Origin: Phenylobacterium sp.
Lineage (GTDB): Bacteria; Pseudomonadota; Alphaproteobacteria; Caulobacterales; Caulobacteraceae
Direction of reading: 5' to 3'
Length of the DNA: 6,196 nt
Assembly (NCBI GenBank): GCA_025350885.1
Contig: JANXXA010000410.1
Span: forward strand, 1 to 6,196
Numbering within the stretch: the stretch's first letter is position 1; the number at the start of each line of letters is the position of its first letter. This document shows positions 1 to 6,129 of this stretch, one piece after another. The translations under genes and the position numbers were made by a program. The notes beneath the pieces are model-generated. The model saw nothing but the letters and a program-made list of their open reading frames with translations, had not been told where the DNA came from and searched no databases.

Positions 1-520
1 GCTTCTCGCGCACCAGCATCTCGTCCAGTCGGGTGCGAAGCGCGTGCAGGTGCATGACATCGGACGCGGCATAGGCGATCTGGTCGTCGCTGAGCCTGGC
101 GGCGCCCCAGTCGGAACTCTGCTGGGCCTTGGACAGGTCGATGCCGATCAGCTCCCGGGTGACGTCCTTCAGGCCGTGGCGGTCGGTGTAGGTGCGCGCC
201 AGCTTCGAGGCTATCTTGGTGCAGTAGACCGGCGCCGTCATCACGCCCAGGTGGAGCCAGAACATGGCGATATCAAAGCGGCCGAAATGAAACAGCTTGG
301 TCACCGCCGGATCGACCAGCAGCCGCTTCAGATGGGGCGCGTCATAGGTCGCGCGGTCCAGCCGCACCACATGGGCGTCGCCGTTGCCGTCGGAGAGCTG
401 CACCACGCACAGCGGGTCGCGGCCAAGCCGCAGGCCCATGGTCTCGGAATCGATGGCGACAGCCGTTGCGCCGGCCAGGGCGTCGGCGGGCAGATCGCCC
501 TGATGCTGGAAGATCGTCAC
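1..520 (-). CDS. rnd: Ribonuclease D, short single-domain form (3' end beyond window)
   Basis: This is a 3'-to-5' exoribonuclease of the DEDDy family. RNase D trims the 3' ends of tRNA precursors and other small structured RNAs in the cytoplasm. All family motifs are visible: ExoI with D24 and E26 (AIDSETMGL), ExoII with D83 (HFGRFDIAMF), and ExoIII with Y150 and D154 (IAYAASDV). The 173 codons seen end in LVREK and the reading frame is still open at the window edge. The usual alphaproteobacterial short form is about 200-210 residues and lacks HRDC domains, so only about 30 residues are probably missing. The start is GTG at 518-520: in-frame TGA and TAG codons lie about 12 codons upstream, and a GCGAGG sequence precedes the GTG by 4 bases. 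A TTG a few codons upstream is a less likely start. The gene lies downstream of tRNA-Leu on the same strand. Confidence 0.93.
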   Translation of the reverse strand, partial: MTIFQHQGDLPADALAGATAVAIDSETMGLRLGRDPLCVVQLSDGNGDAHVVRLDRATYDAPHLKRLLVDPAVTKLFHFGRFDIAMFWLHLGVMTAPVYCTKIASKLARTYTDRHGLKDVTRELIGIDLSKAQQSSDWGAARLSDDQIAYAASDVMHLHALRTRLDEMLVREK

Positions 521-643
521 GATACCTCGCCGTTCCGCCGACAAATCCGGCCCTCACTATAGAGAGCCAAGGGGCCGCTTGGGTAAATACCGGCGAACAC
601 CGCCAACAGATGGGGTCGGGGAAACGCATCGCCACCAGGGGGG

Positions 644-730
<87 letters not shown>

Positions 731-758
731 CCGACCCGTCGGATCGCGCGAGCCGGCT

Positions 759-787
759 TCCTTAGGGCGCCGCCCCTCCCCGGTCAA
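759..787 (-). promoter_or_regulatory. Predicted promoter of tRNA-Leu (Caulobacter-like housekeeping sigma)
   Basis: On the minus strand, TTGACC (rc of 782-787) and CCTAAGGA (rc of 759-766) form a promoter-like pair. Between TTGACCG and CCTAAGGA there are 13 bases, inside the 10-14 spacing of the Caulobacter sigma-73 consensus TTGACGS...GCTANAWC. The -35 part is a strong match and the -10 part a partial one. Transcription would begin roughly 20 bases before the tRNA 5' end at 730. This is a prediction from sequence only. Confidence 0.5.
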
Positions 788-855
788 CGGCTGGAGGGAG
801 CTGGAGATGGCGCGCGGATTGCGGCGGGGGGCGGCTTCGTCTATCCGCATCGGTC

Positions 856-1827
856 ATGCAGAACCTCGTCACCGTATTCGGCGGATCCGGCTTTGTCGGC
901 GCGAGCGCGGTGCGCCATCTCGCCAAGGCCGGCTGGCGGATCCGGGTCGCCGTGCGCAATCCCAACCTGGCCTACGCCATGCGCCTGGCCGGCGACGTGG
1001 GCCAGATCGACATCGTCCAGTCCAATGTCCGCAACGAGGCGTCCCTGCGCCGCGCGCTCACCGGCGCGAGCGCCGCGGTGAACCTGGTCGGCGTGCTGCG
1101 GGAGGCCGGCCGCCAGGGCTTCGAAGCGGTCCACGCCATCGGCGCGCGCCACATCGCCGTCGCGGCGCGGGCGGAAGGCGTAACGCGGATGGTGCAGATG
1201 TCGGCCCTGGGCGCCGACGCTCAGTCTCCGTCGAGCTACGCGCGCAGCAAGGCGCAGGGCGAGGCCGCCGTGCGCGAGGTTTATCCCGACGCCGTGGTGC
1301 TGCGCCCCTCCATCGTGTTCGGGGCCGAGGACGCTTTCTTCAACCGCTTTGCCGCCATGGCGCAGATCAGCCCCGTGCTGCCGCTGATCGGCGGCGGCCA
1401 CACCCGGTTCCAGCCGGTATTCGTCGGCGATGTGGGCCAGGCGGTGGCGCGCGCGGTCACCCTGCCGCAAGCCGCCGGCCAGACCTATGAACTCGGCGGC
1501 CCAGCGATCCTGACCTTTCGCCAGCTGATGGAGCTGCTGCTGGCGCAGATCGACAAGCGCCGGTTCCTGGCGCCGGTGCCCTGGCCGGTGGCCGGCCTGC
1601 TGGGCGCGGCGGGGGATCTGGTCGGGGCCCTGGTCGAGCCGCCGGTAACCGCCGATCAGGTGAAACTCTTGAAGACCGACAACGTGGTCAGCGGCGCCTG
1701 TCCGGGCCTGGCCGACCTCGGCATCTCAGCCACGACGCTGGAAGCGGTGCTGCCCAGTTATCTCTACCGCTATCGCAAGGGCGGCCAGTACGCCGACCAG
1801 GAAGACCGAGAGCTGGCGGCGATCTGA
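856..1827 (+). CDS. Complex I NDUFA9 subunit family protein (atypical SDR, NAD(P)-binding)
   Basis: A 323-residue atypical short-chain dehydrogenase/reductase of the NDUFA9 group, related to the 39-kDa accessory subunit of mitochondrial complex I. The N-terminal Rossmann nucleotide-binding motif GGSGFVG is at residues 9-15, right after the first beta strand. The chain continues with VRNPNLAY, NLVGVL, and an SSYARSK segment in which Y128 and K132 occupy the YxxxK catalytic-type positions. LRPSIVFG and QPVFVGDV, typical of NmrA/NDUFA9-like proteins, follow. The bacterial homologues probably bind NAD(P)H and may help assemble or stabilise complex I or act on quinone biosynthesis; the exact reaction is not established. 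ATG 856 is chosen because the Rossmann fold starts at once and no in-frame upstream start precedes it. There is no good Shine-Dalgarno, so a leaderless or weakly initiated mRNA is possible. It is divergent from tRNA-Leu and convergent with brnA, 13 bases apart. Confidence 0.88.
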   Translation: MQNLVTVFGGSGFVGASAVRHLAKAGWRIRVAVRNPNLAYAMRLAGDVGQIDIVQSNVRNEASLRRALTGASAAVNLVGVLREAGRQGFEAVHAIGARHIAVAARAEGVTRMVQMSALGADAQSPSSYARSKAQGEAAVREVYPDAVVLRPSIVFGAEDAFFNRFAAMAQISPVLPLIGGGHTRFQPVFVGDVGQAVARAVTLPQAAGQTYELGGPAILTFRQLMELLLAQIDKRRFLAPVPWPVAGLLGAAGDLVGALVEPPVTADQVKLLKTDNVVSGACPGLADLGISATTLEAVLPSYLYRYRKGGQYADQEDRELAAI

Positions 1828-1840
1828 GCGGCCGAAAGCC

Positions 1841-2152
1841 CTATTTCACGCCGCCGTGGGCCTTGGCGTAGGCGCGCAGAACCGCATTCATCCGCGTCTG
1901 CCACCCCCGCCCCTGCGTCTTGAACCAGCCCATTACATCGCTGTCCACGCGGATCGAGGTGGCGGTCTTGGCGGCCGGGATGACCAGTTCGGCCTTGCGG
2001 AACCAGTCCGCGTCGAGCGGGGGCGCGGAGTCGGGATCCCCGGCGATGGCGCGCTCGATATCCTCGTCTGTAAGGGCATCGACGTGCGCCCAGTCACTGT
2101 CCCCACATCCGAGCTGTTCGACGGACACTCTGACGATAGAGTTCTTGCTCAT
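1841..2152 (-). CDS. brnA: BrnA family antitoxin (type II toxin-antitoxin)
   Basis: A 103-residue antitoxin of the BrnA family. It would neutralise the BrnT toxin by direct binding and, as known for Brucella BrnTA, repress the operon promoter through a ribbon-helix-helix fold. The family start is clear (MSKNSIVRVSVEQL), followed by the acidic linker (DWAHVDALTDEDIERAI), which usually contacts the toxin. The C-terminal DNA-binding and dimerising part includes SIRVDSDVMGWFKTQG and GWQTRMNAVLRAY, about residues 67-95. The start is fixed by an excellent Shine-Dalgarno, GAGG at 2160-2157, a few bases before the ATG and located inside the brnT coding sequence. The gene overlaps brnT by 59 bases in a different frame, so translation of the two may be coupled. 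It ends 13 bases from the convergent NDUFA9-family gene. Confidence 0.93.
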   Translation of the reverse strand: MSKNSIVRVSVEQLGCGDSDWAHVDALTDEDIERAIAGDPDSAPPLDADWFRKAELVIPAAKTATSIRVDSDVMGWFKTQGRGWQTRMNAVLRAYAKAHGGVK

Positions 2153-2387
2153 GTTTCCTCGCAGCGGGCGCTGAGATCAGGCGGATCGCGCCGACGCGCG
2201 GAGTCCAGACGACGGCGATCAGGCGACCGTTGGCTTCGCAAAGGGATGTGAAACGGTTCTCACCCAGACGCGGGCTGGCGACAGTGCAGCTCAAACCGAG
2301 CAGTGACGATGACGCGTCTCGAAAACCGATCCCATGTTTGCGGAGATTCTCCTCAGCCTTTACCTCATCCCATTCAAAATTCGCCAT
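2094..2387 (-). CDS. brnT: BrnT family toxin (ribonuclease-like, type II TA)
   Basis: A 97-residue toxin of the BrnT family (RelE-like fold; known homologues block translation by RNA cleavage). The hallmark N-terminus is present: FEWDEVKAEENLRKHGIGF at residues 4-22. The central strand GRLIAVVWTPR and the signature strand IRLISAPAARKHEQELY (residues 68-84) follow. In most BrnT proteins the last motif reads ISAR, but here residue 74 is Pro (codon CCC), a possible loss or weakening of activity. The C-terminal tail YRQSVRRTARMWGQ lies entirely within the overlap with brnA. No convincing ribosome-binding site precedes ATG 2387, whereas brnA has a strong one; this could favour antitoxin production. 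The 5' part is visibly less GC-rich than neighbouring genes, suggesting the pair arrived by transfer. Order toxin-antitoxin is normal for this family. Confidence 0.9.
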   Translation of the reverse strand: MANFEWDEVKAEENLRKHGIGFRDASSSLLGLSCTVASPRLGENRFTSLCEANGRLIAVVWTPRVGAIRLISAPAARKHEQELYRQSVRRTARMWGQ

Positions 2388-2448
2388 GGAAGGCCAAGCC
2401 CAGGCGTTGCGACCGATAGTCGGGGGCTAAGTCCGCCATAGCGACTCG

Positions 2449-2477
2449 TCTATGCGCTTGTATATACATGCCGTCAA
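2449..2477 (-). promoter_or_regulatory. Predicted brnTA promoter with palindromic operator candidate
   Basis: On the minus strand TTGACG (rc of 2472-2477) is separated by exactly 17 bases from CATAGA (rc of 2449-2454). The spacer contains a perfect 10-bp palindrome, TGTATATACA, at 2459-2468. A second inverted repeat, CATAG-8-CTATG (2437-2454), spans the -10 and predicted start region. The -35 lies only a few bases beyond the uppP stop codon. Transcription would begin about 55 bases before brnT. BrnA family antitoxins autorepress their promoters, so these palindromes are good candidates for its binding site; binding itself is inferred. Confidence 0.6.
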
Positions 2478-2479
2478 TC

Positions 2480-3283
2480 CTACCCCATGGTCAGCAGCGC
2501 CAGCCCGGCGCCGCCGATCAGGATACGCAGCCAGCCGAAGGGGGCGTAACCACGCCGGGTGACGATTGTCAGCATGGCGCGGATCACCGCCAGCGCCACC
2601 AGGAACGACACCACGAAGCCTACCGCGACCAGGCCGATGTGGTCGATGTTGGCCAGCTCGCGGCGGCTCTTCCAGGCATCGACGGTAAAGGCGCCGGCCA
2701 TCACCGGAATGGCCAGCAGGAAGGAGAATTCGGCGGCGACCCGCTTTTCCACGCCCATCAGCATGGAGCCGACAATTGTCGCCCCGGAGCGCGAGACACC
2801 GGGGACCAGCGCCAGGCACTGGAACAGCCCGATGATGAACGAGGTTTTCAGCGGCAGGGCCATCGGGTCGCGGCGGGTCGGATAGGGGGCGAAGCGGTCG
2901 ATCACCAGCAGGACGACGCCGCCGAATATCAGCGCCCAGCAGATCAGTCTGGGGCTCTCGAACAGGATCTGCTTGATCACGTCATGCAGCAGCAGGCCGG
3001 CCACCGCGGCGGGAAGGAAGGCGACCAGCAGGCTGAGCACGAAGCCCCGGGCGCGCGGCTCCGTGGGCACCAGCACCGCCACCCCCCACAGCCGGCGGAA
3101 ATAGAGCACCACCACCGCCAGGATCGCGCCCAGCTGGATCAGCACGCAGAAGGTGTCCCAGAACGGGTCGGTCAGCCCCATCGCCTGCTTGGCCAGCAGC
3201 AGCATGCCGGTGGACGAAACCGGGATGAACTCGGTCAGGCCCTCGATCAACCCCAGGATGATCGCGTGAATCCAGTCCGTCAT
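2480..3283 (-). CDS. uppP: Undecaprenyl-diphosphate phosphatase UppP (BacA)
   Basis: An integral membrane phosphatase of 267 residues. It dephosphorylates undecaprenyl pyrophosphate to the monophosphate carrier used for peptidoglycan and other envelope glycans; high activity gives bacitracin resistance. Family motifs are present: ILGLIEGLTEF with E14 and E18 (E17 and E21 in E. coli), PVSSTG (residues 21-26), the PGVSRSGAT loop with R165 (R174 in E. coli), and multiple hydrophobic membrane segments throughout. Length is normal. The residue after SSTG, normally the conserved active-site His (H30 in E. coli), is Met27 here (codon at 3205-3203). The spacing to the next conserved motif LIQLGAIL is unchanged, so this is a substitution, not a gap. 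The start ATG is preceded by GGGGGTAG about 8 bases upstream, an acceptable ribosome-binding site. It is divergent from the hydroxylase gene and upstream of brnTA on the same strand. Confidence 0.95.
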   Translation of the reverse strand: MTDWIHAIILGLIEGLTEFIPVSSTGMLLLAKQAMGLTDPFWDTFCVLIQLGAILAVVVLYFRRLWGVAVLVPTEPRARGFVLSLLVAFLPAAVAGLLLHDVIKQILFESPRLICWALIFGGVVLLVIDRFAPYPTRRDPMALPLKTSFIIGLFQCLALVPGVSRSGATIVGSMLMGVEKRVAAEFSFLLAIPVMAGAFTVDAWKSRRELANIDHIGLVAVGFVVSFLVALAVIRAMLTIVTRRGYAPFGWLRILIGGAGLALLTMG

Positions 3284-3421
3284 GGCGTTCTACCCCCGGT
3301 GAGCCTCGGCATTGAGGAATGCGCAACTAGGGTGAACAAGCCGTTTACCAGCTTTCCCCTCGCCGACCCTTGAAGAGCCCCGTATATCCCTGTCGCTTCA
3401 GCGATATCCAGATTGACCAGC
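3284..3421. other. Divergent intergenic region between uppP and hydroxylase gene
   Basis: This 138-bp segment must contain the promoters of two divergent genes. On the plus strand, CGTATATC (3381-3388) resembles the Caulobacter -10 consensus GCTANAWC, but the only -35-like sequence nearby, TTGAAG (3370-3375), is too close. On the minus strand no pair with good sequence and spacing stands out. No terminator or small RNA is evident. Confidence 0.3.
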
Positions 3422-4591
3422 ATGGCTCCGGCGGACGAGCGCCCATCCGACCCCAGCGCCGGCGTGCAGGACGCCCTGCGCCGTGGTGACCTCAAGGCCG
3501 CCCTGGCCCTGGCCCTGGCGGCGGAGGCCGCCGCGCCGGCCGATGTCGCGTTGAAACTGCAGCGGGCCATGGCGCACCGGGCGCTGGGTGACCTGCCCGC
3601 CGCCCTGGCCGCGCTCGACGCGGCGCTCAGCCTCGATCCCTACGACTTCGTGGCCCTGCTCTCCAAGGCAGCCCTCGTGGAGCGGATGGCGGGCGAGCGG
3701 GCCGCGGCGGGCCTCTATCGCAACGCGCTGGCGATCGCCCCCCCCGACGACCGGATTCCGCCGCCCCTGCGCGCGCCGTTGGAACGCGCCCGCCAGGTCG
3801 TCGCCCGCACCCAGGCGGCGCTGGAAGATCACCTCCGGGCCAGGACCGCCGAGGTGACGGCCACGGTCCCCGGCGAGGCGCGGCGGCGCTTCGACGAAAG
3901 CGTCGGCATCTTCGCGGGGCGCGCGAAGGTCTACGGCCAGGAGCCCTTGCTGCTGCACTATCCCCGCCTGCCGGCGATCCCGTTCCACGACCGCGATCTG
4001 TTCCCCTGGTTCGCCAGGCTGGAGGCGGCCACCGAGACCATTCTCGGCGAACTGCAAGGCGCGCTTGAGGCCGCCAGAGACGATTTCTCGCCCTACATCG
4101 CCTATCCCAAGGGGGCGCCGGTCAACCAGTGGGGTGAGCTCAACCATTCGCCGCGCTGGAGCTCGTTCTTTCTGTGGAAGGACGGCGCGCGCCAGGACCG
4201 GGCCTGCGATCTCTGTCCGAAGACCGCGGCCCTGTTGGCCGGCCTGCCGATGGCCGGGCAGCCGGGGTTCGCCCCCACCGCGATGTTTTCGGCGCTGGAG
4301 GCCAGGACCCACATCCCGGCCCACACCGGATCGACCAATGTGCGCCTGCTCTGCCACCTGCCGCTGATCCTGCCGGGGCCGGCGCGGTTCCGCGTCGGGG
4401 GCGAGACGCGGGACTGGAAGCTTGGCGAGGCCTGGGTGTTCGACGACACCATCGAGCACGAGGCCTGGAACGACGCCGACAGCTTGCGGGTGATTTTGAT
4501 CTTCGACATCTGGAACCCGCTACTCGACGAAGGGGAACGGCAGCTGGTCAACGCCCTTCTGGCGGCACGGCAGGAGTTCTTCGCGAGTTAG
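3422..4591 (+). CDS. TPR-containing aspartyl/asparaginyl beta-hydroxylase family protein
   Basis: A 389-residue two-part protein. Residues about 15-107 form alanine-rich helical tetratricopeptide-like repeats (for example ALGDLPAALAALDAALSLDP), a protein-interaction scaffold. From about residue 180 comes an aspartyl/asparaginyl beta-hydroxylase (AspH) domain, an Fe(II)- and 2-oxoglutarate-dependent oxygenase fold. Visible active-site elements are HIPAHTGSTNVRLLCHLPL with the first iron-ligand His (H301), DDTIEHEAWND with the second (H346), and LRVILIFDIWNP with R356, the expected 2-oxoglutarate-binding Arg. AspH enzymes use two His and no acidic ligand, which matches. The substrate is unknown; bacterial relatives include lipid A and protein hydroxylases. 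ATG 3422 is preferred; an in-frame TTG at 3413 would add three residues. Neither has a Shine-Dalgarno site. No signal peptide is visible, so it is probably cytoplasmic. Its stop overlaps the end of the convergent tfoX-like pseudogene by 4 bases. Confidence 0.88.
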   Translation: MAPADERPSDPSAGVQDALRRGDLKAALALALAAEAAAPADVALKLQRAMAHRALGDLPAALAALDAALSLDPYDFVALLSKAALVERMAGERAAAGLYRNALAIAPPDDRIPPPLRAPLERARQVVARTQAALEDHLRARTAEVTATVPGEARRRFDESVGIFAGRAKVYGQEPLLLHYPRLPAIPFHDRDLFPWFARLEAATETILGELQGALEAARDDFSPYIAYPKGAPVNQWGELNHSPRWSSFFLWKDGARQDRACDLCPKTAALLAGLPMAGQPGFAPTAMFSALEARTHIPAHTGSTNVRLLCHLPLILPGPARFRVGGETRDWKLGEAWVFDDTIEHEAWNDADSLRVILIFDIWNPLLDEGERQLVNALLAARQEFFAS

Positions 4592-4959
4592 GAGCGGTCG
4601 CGGCGTGGCGCTGTTTGCTCCCGCTTCGCCGCGACCCGACGCGCCGCCGCCAACGCGGTCCGCGCCCAGGCGACGGGTTCGTCGGGGTCGTCCAGCAGCC
4701 GCTCCAGCGCACGCCAGAAGGACAGGTCTATGGTTCGACCCTGCTTCTCGTAGTTCAGAGGCGGAAAGGACCCGGCTTCCTAGACGGCTGCCCGGTTCCC
4801 GTCATCAACCCGGAAATACAGCTCATCTTGCGTCACCATCGCCAACATCAGTCCGTCGCATAACACGCCGGTCTTTCCGAACTTGCGCCGAAGCGTGACG
4901 CGGCCGAGCGGCGCAAGTCCCTCGTGCAGAAAATTGGCGAAGCTGTCGCTGGCGACCAT
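4588..4959 (-). pseudogene. TfoX N-terminal-domain family gene, interrupted by amber codon
   Basis: Reading minus from ATG 4959 gives 59 residues, then TAG at 4782-4780, and the same frame continues another 63 residues to TAA at 4590-4588. Both parts match one TfoX_N-like protein. The first contains LGRVTLRRKFGKTGVLCDGL and DELYFRVDDGNRAA. The second contains EAGSFPPLNYEKQGRTIDLS, FWRALERLLDDPDEPVAWAR and an ALAAARR helix. The stop sits where relatives usually read NRAAFE, so a GAG-to-TAG change is the simplest explanation; there is no frameshift. TfoX_N proteins are about 100-115 residues and of poorly known function (TfoX/Sxy itself regulates competence). The start lies 9 bases beyond the stop of the citrate synthase-like gene, so they probably shared a transcript. 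Alternatives are a sequencing error, amber suppression, or two separate short peptides, the last unlikely. Confidence 0.85.
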
Positions 4960-4968
4960 CCGTGACTT

Positions 4969-6129
4969 TTAGCCGAAATCCGGCTCCGGCCCCACATAGC
5001 GGGCGCGGGGGCGGATCAGGGTGTCGGCCTGGCCCTGCTCGATGGCGTGGGCGATCCAGCCGGCGCAGCGGGCGACCGAGAACAGGGCGAAGGGGGCGTC
5101 GGCAGGGAGCCGCAGCGCCTCGCAACCGGCCATCAGGGCGAAGTCCACGTTGGGCGCGAGACCGGCGAAGGTCTTTACCGCCGCCCGCAGCGCCAGCAGG
5201 TCGGGTGGCGGGGTGAACCGTTCCAGCAGGGCCGCGGCCCGGGGGTCGTCGTCCGGATAGAGCGGGTGGCCGAAGCCTGGCAGGGCGCGGTCCTCGACCA
5301 GGCGATTGGCGATGGCCTGGCGGGGACCCAGCTGGGCGGCCTCGGCGGCGAAGGTTCGCACCGCCGCCGTCGCCCCGCCATGGCGCGGCCCGGACAGGGT
5401 CGCCAGCCCTGCCAGGGCGCTGGCTGAGAGCGAGGCCCCGGTCGACGCCGCCACCCGCGCGGCGAAGGCCGAGGCGTTCAGTTCATGGTCGGCCACCAGC
5501 ACCAGGATACGCCGGATCAGGTCAGCGCCTGGACCGCCGGGTCCCAGACCCCAGGCCAGCGCCAGCCGGTTGTGGATCGCCCCGCCGCCGACCTCGCCGG
5601 CCACCGCGTCGGTCAGCACGTCCAGCAGGGTCGCGGCCTCCACCGCCAGCGCCAGGGGATGGCGGCCGCGCGCCGGCGGATCGCTGCCGGCCCGGGTGGC
5701 CAGCGCCAGATAGGCGCGGGTGCGCATGTCGCGATGATCGGGCGGCGCGGGTCGTTCGGTGCGCTTCAGCGCCGCCCCATGCCCGCCGCGCAGCAGGCGC
5801 GCCACCGACTCCAGGGTTTCAGCGTCGGCCAGCCGGATCGCATCGCGGCCGCGATAGAACAGCCGCCCGCCGGCGACCGTGGTGATTTCCGAGGCCAGCA
5901 CCGGCTCACCCCAGGCGATGGCCCCGGCCGCCACCTCAGACACCTTGCGGCTGCGCGACTTGCGCTGGACGAGCGCGTCGACGTCGGCGCTGCGATAGAG
6001 GCTGCGGCGCGGGTCGTGCGGGTCACTGCGGGTCTGCACCCGGCCCCGGCTGACATAGGCGTAGAGGGTTTGGGCGCGCACGCCCAGCCGGCCGCGGGCG
6101 TCCTCGGCGGCGATCCAGTCGGGGCCCAT
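4969..6129 (-). CDS. Citrate synthase family protein with N-terminal helix-turn-helix
   Basis: A 386-residue fusion. Residues about 5-58 resemble a MerR/excisionase-type winged helix-turn-helix (AAEDARGRLGVRAQTLYAYV, then RSLYRSADVDAL), normally DNA-binding. The remainder is a citrate synthase fold with its main catalytic positions intact: H215 (DHELNAS), H250 (GPRHGGA), H288 (GFGHPLY), D329 (NVDFA) and R354 (VARCAGWIAH). H250, H288 and D329 correspond to the classic catalytic triad of citrate synthase (E. coli H264, H305, D362). The usual GFGHRVY reads GFGHPLY. Such proteins could condense oxaloacetate, or another 2-oxoacid, with an acyl-CoA, and might sense metabolites while binding DNA. 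Neither activity is proven, and it is probably not the main TCA-cycle enzyme. ATG 6129 is chosen because the HTH begins immediately; no clear Shine-Dalgarno is seen. The tfoX-like pseudogene follows 9 bases downstream. Confidence 0.87.
   Translation of the reverse strand: MGPDWIAAEDARGRLGVRAQTLYAYVSRGRVQTRSDPHDPRRSLYRSADVDALVQRKSRSRKVSEVAAGAIAWGEPVLASEITTVAGGRLFYRGRDAIRLADAETLESVARLLRGGHGAALKRTERPAPPDHRDMRTRAYLALATRAGSDPPARGRHPLALAVEAATLLDVLTDAVAGEVGGGAIHNRLALAWGLGPGGPGADLIRRILVLVADHELNASAFAARVAASTGASLSASALAGLATLSGPRHGGATAAVRTFAAEAAQLGPRQAIANRLVEDRALPGFGHPLYPDDDPRAAALLERFTPPPDLLALRAAVKTFAGLAPNVDFALMAGCEALRLPADAPFALFSVARCAGWIAHAIEQGQADTLIRPRARYVGPEPDFG

Noticed and set aside
44..562. Plus-strand open frame of 172 codons
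   Set aside because: It is the antisense shadow of RNase D, whose catalytic motifs are all on the minus strand.
580..643. Possible terminator after tRNA-Leu (GGCG-GTGTT-CGCC hairpin)
   Set aside because: Short stem with no following T tract on the minus strand; not a convincing intrinsic terminator.
1830..1846. Small hairpin GGC-CGAAA-GCC followed by CTATTT, between convergent genes
   Set aside because: Only three to four base pairs and no U-run, too weak to call a terminator.
3300..3345. Possible uppP promoter TTGTTC-17-CTCAAT on the minus strand
   Set aside because: Only about half of the positions match in each box; spacing alone is not enough.
2468..3373. Plus-strand open frame of 301 codons
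   Set aside because: Antisense to uppP; rich in His, Gln, Asp and Gly, which is typical of a reverse-strand shadow of a hydrophobic membrane protein.
3398..4459. Minus-strand open frame of 353 codons
   Set aside because: Antisense shadow of the TPR-AspH gene, with no recognisable domain.
4174..4863. Plus-strand open frame of 229 codons spanning the hydroxylase end and the 4592-4968 gap
   Set aside because: Its first part is out of frame with the AspH motifs and its second part is antisense to the TfoX-like pseudogene.
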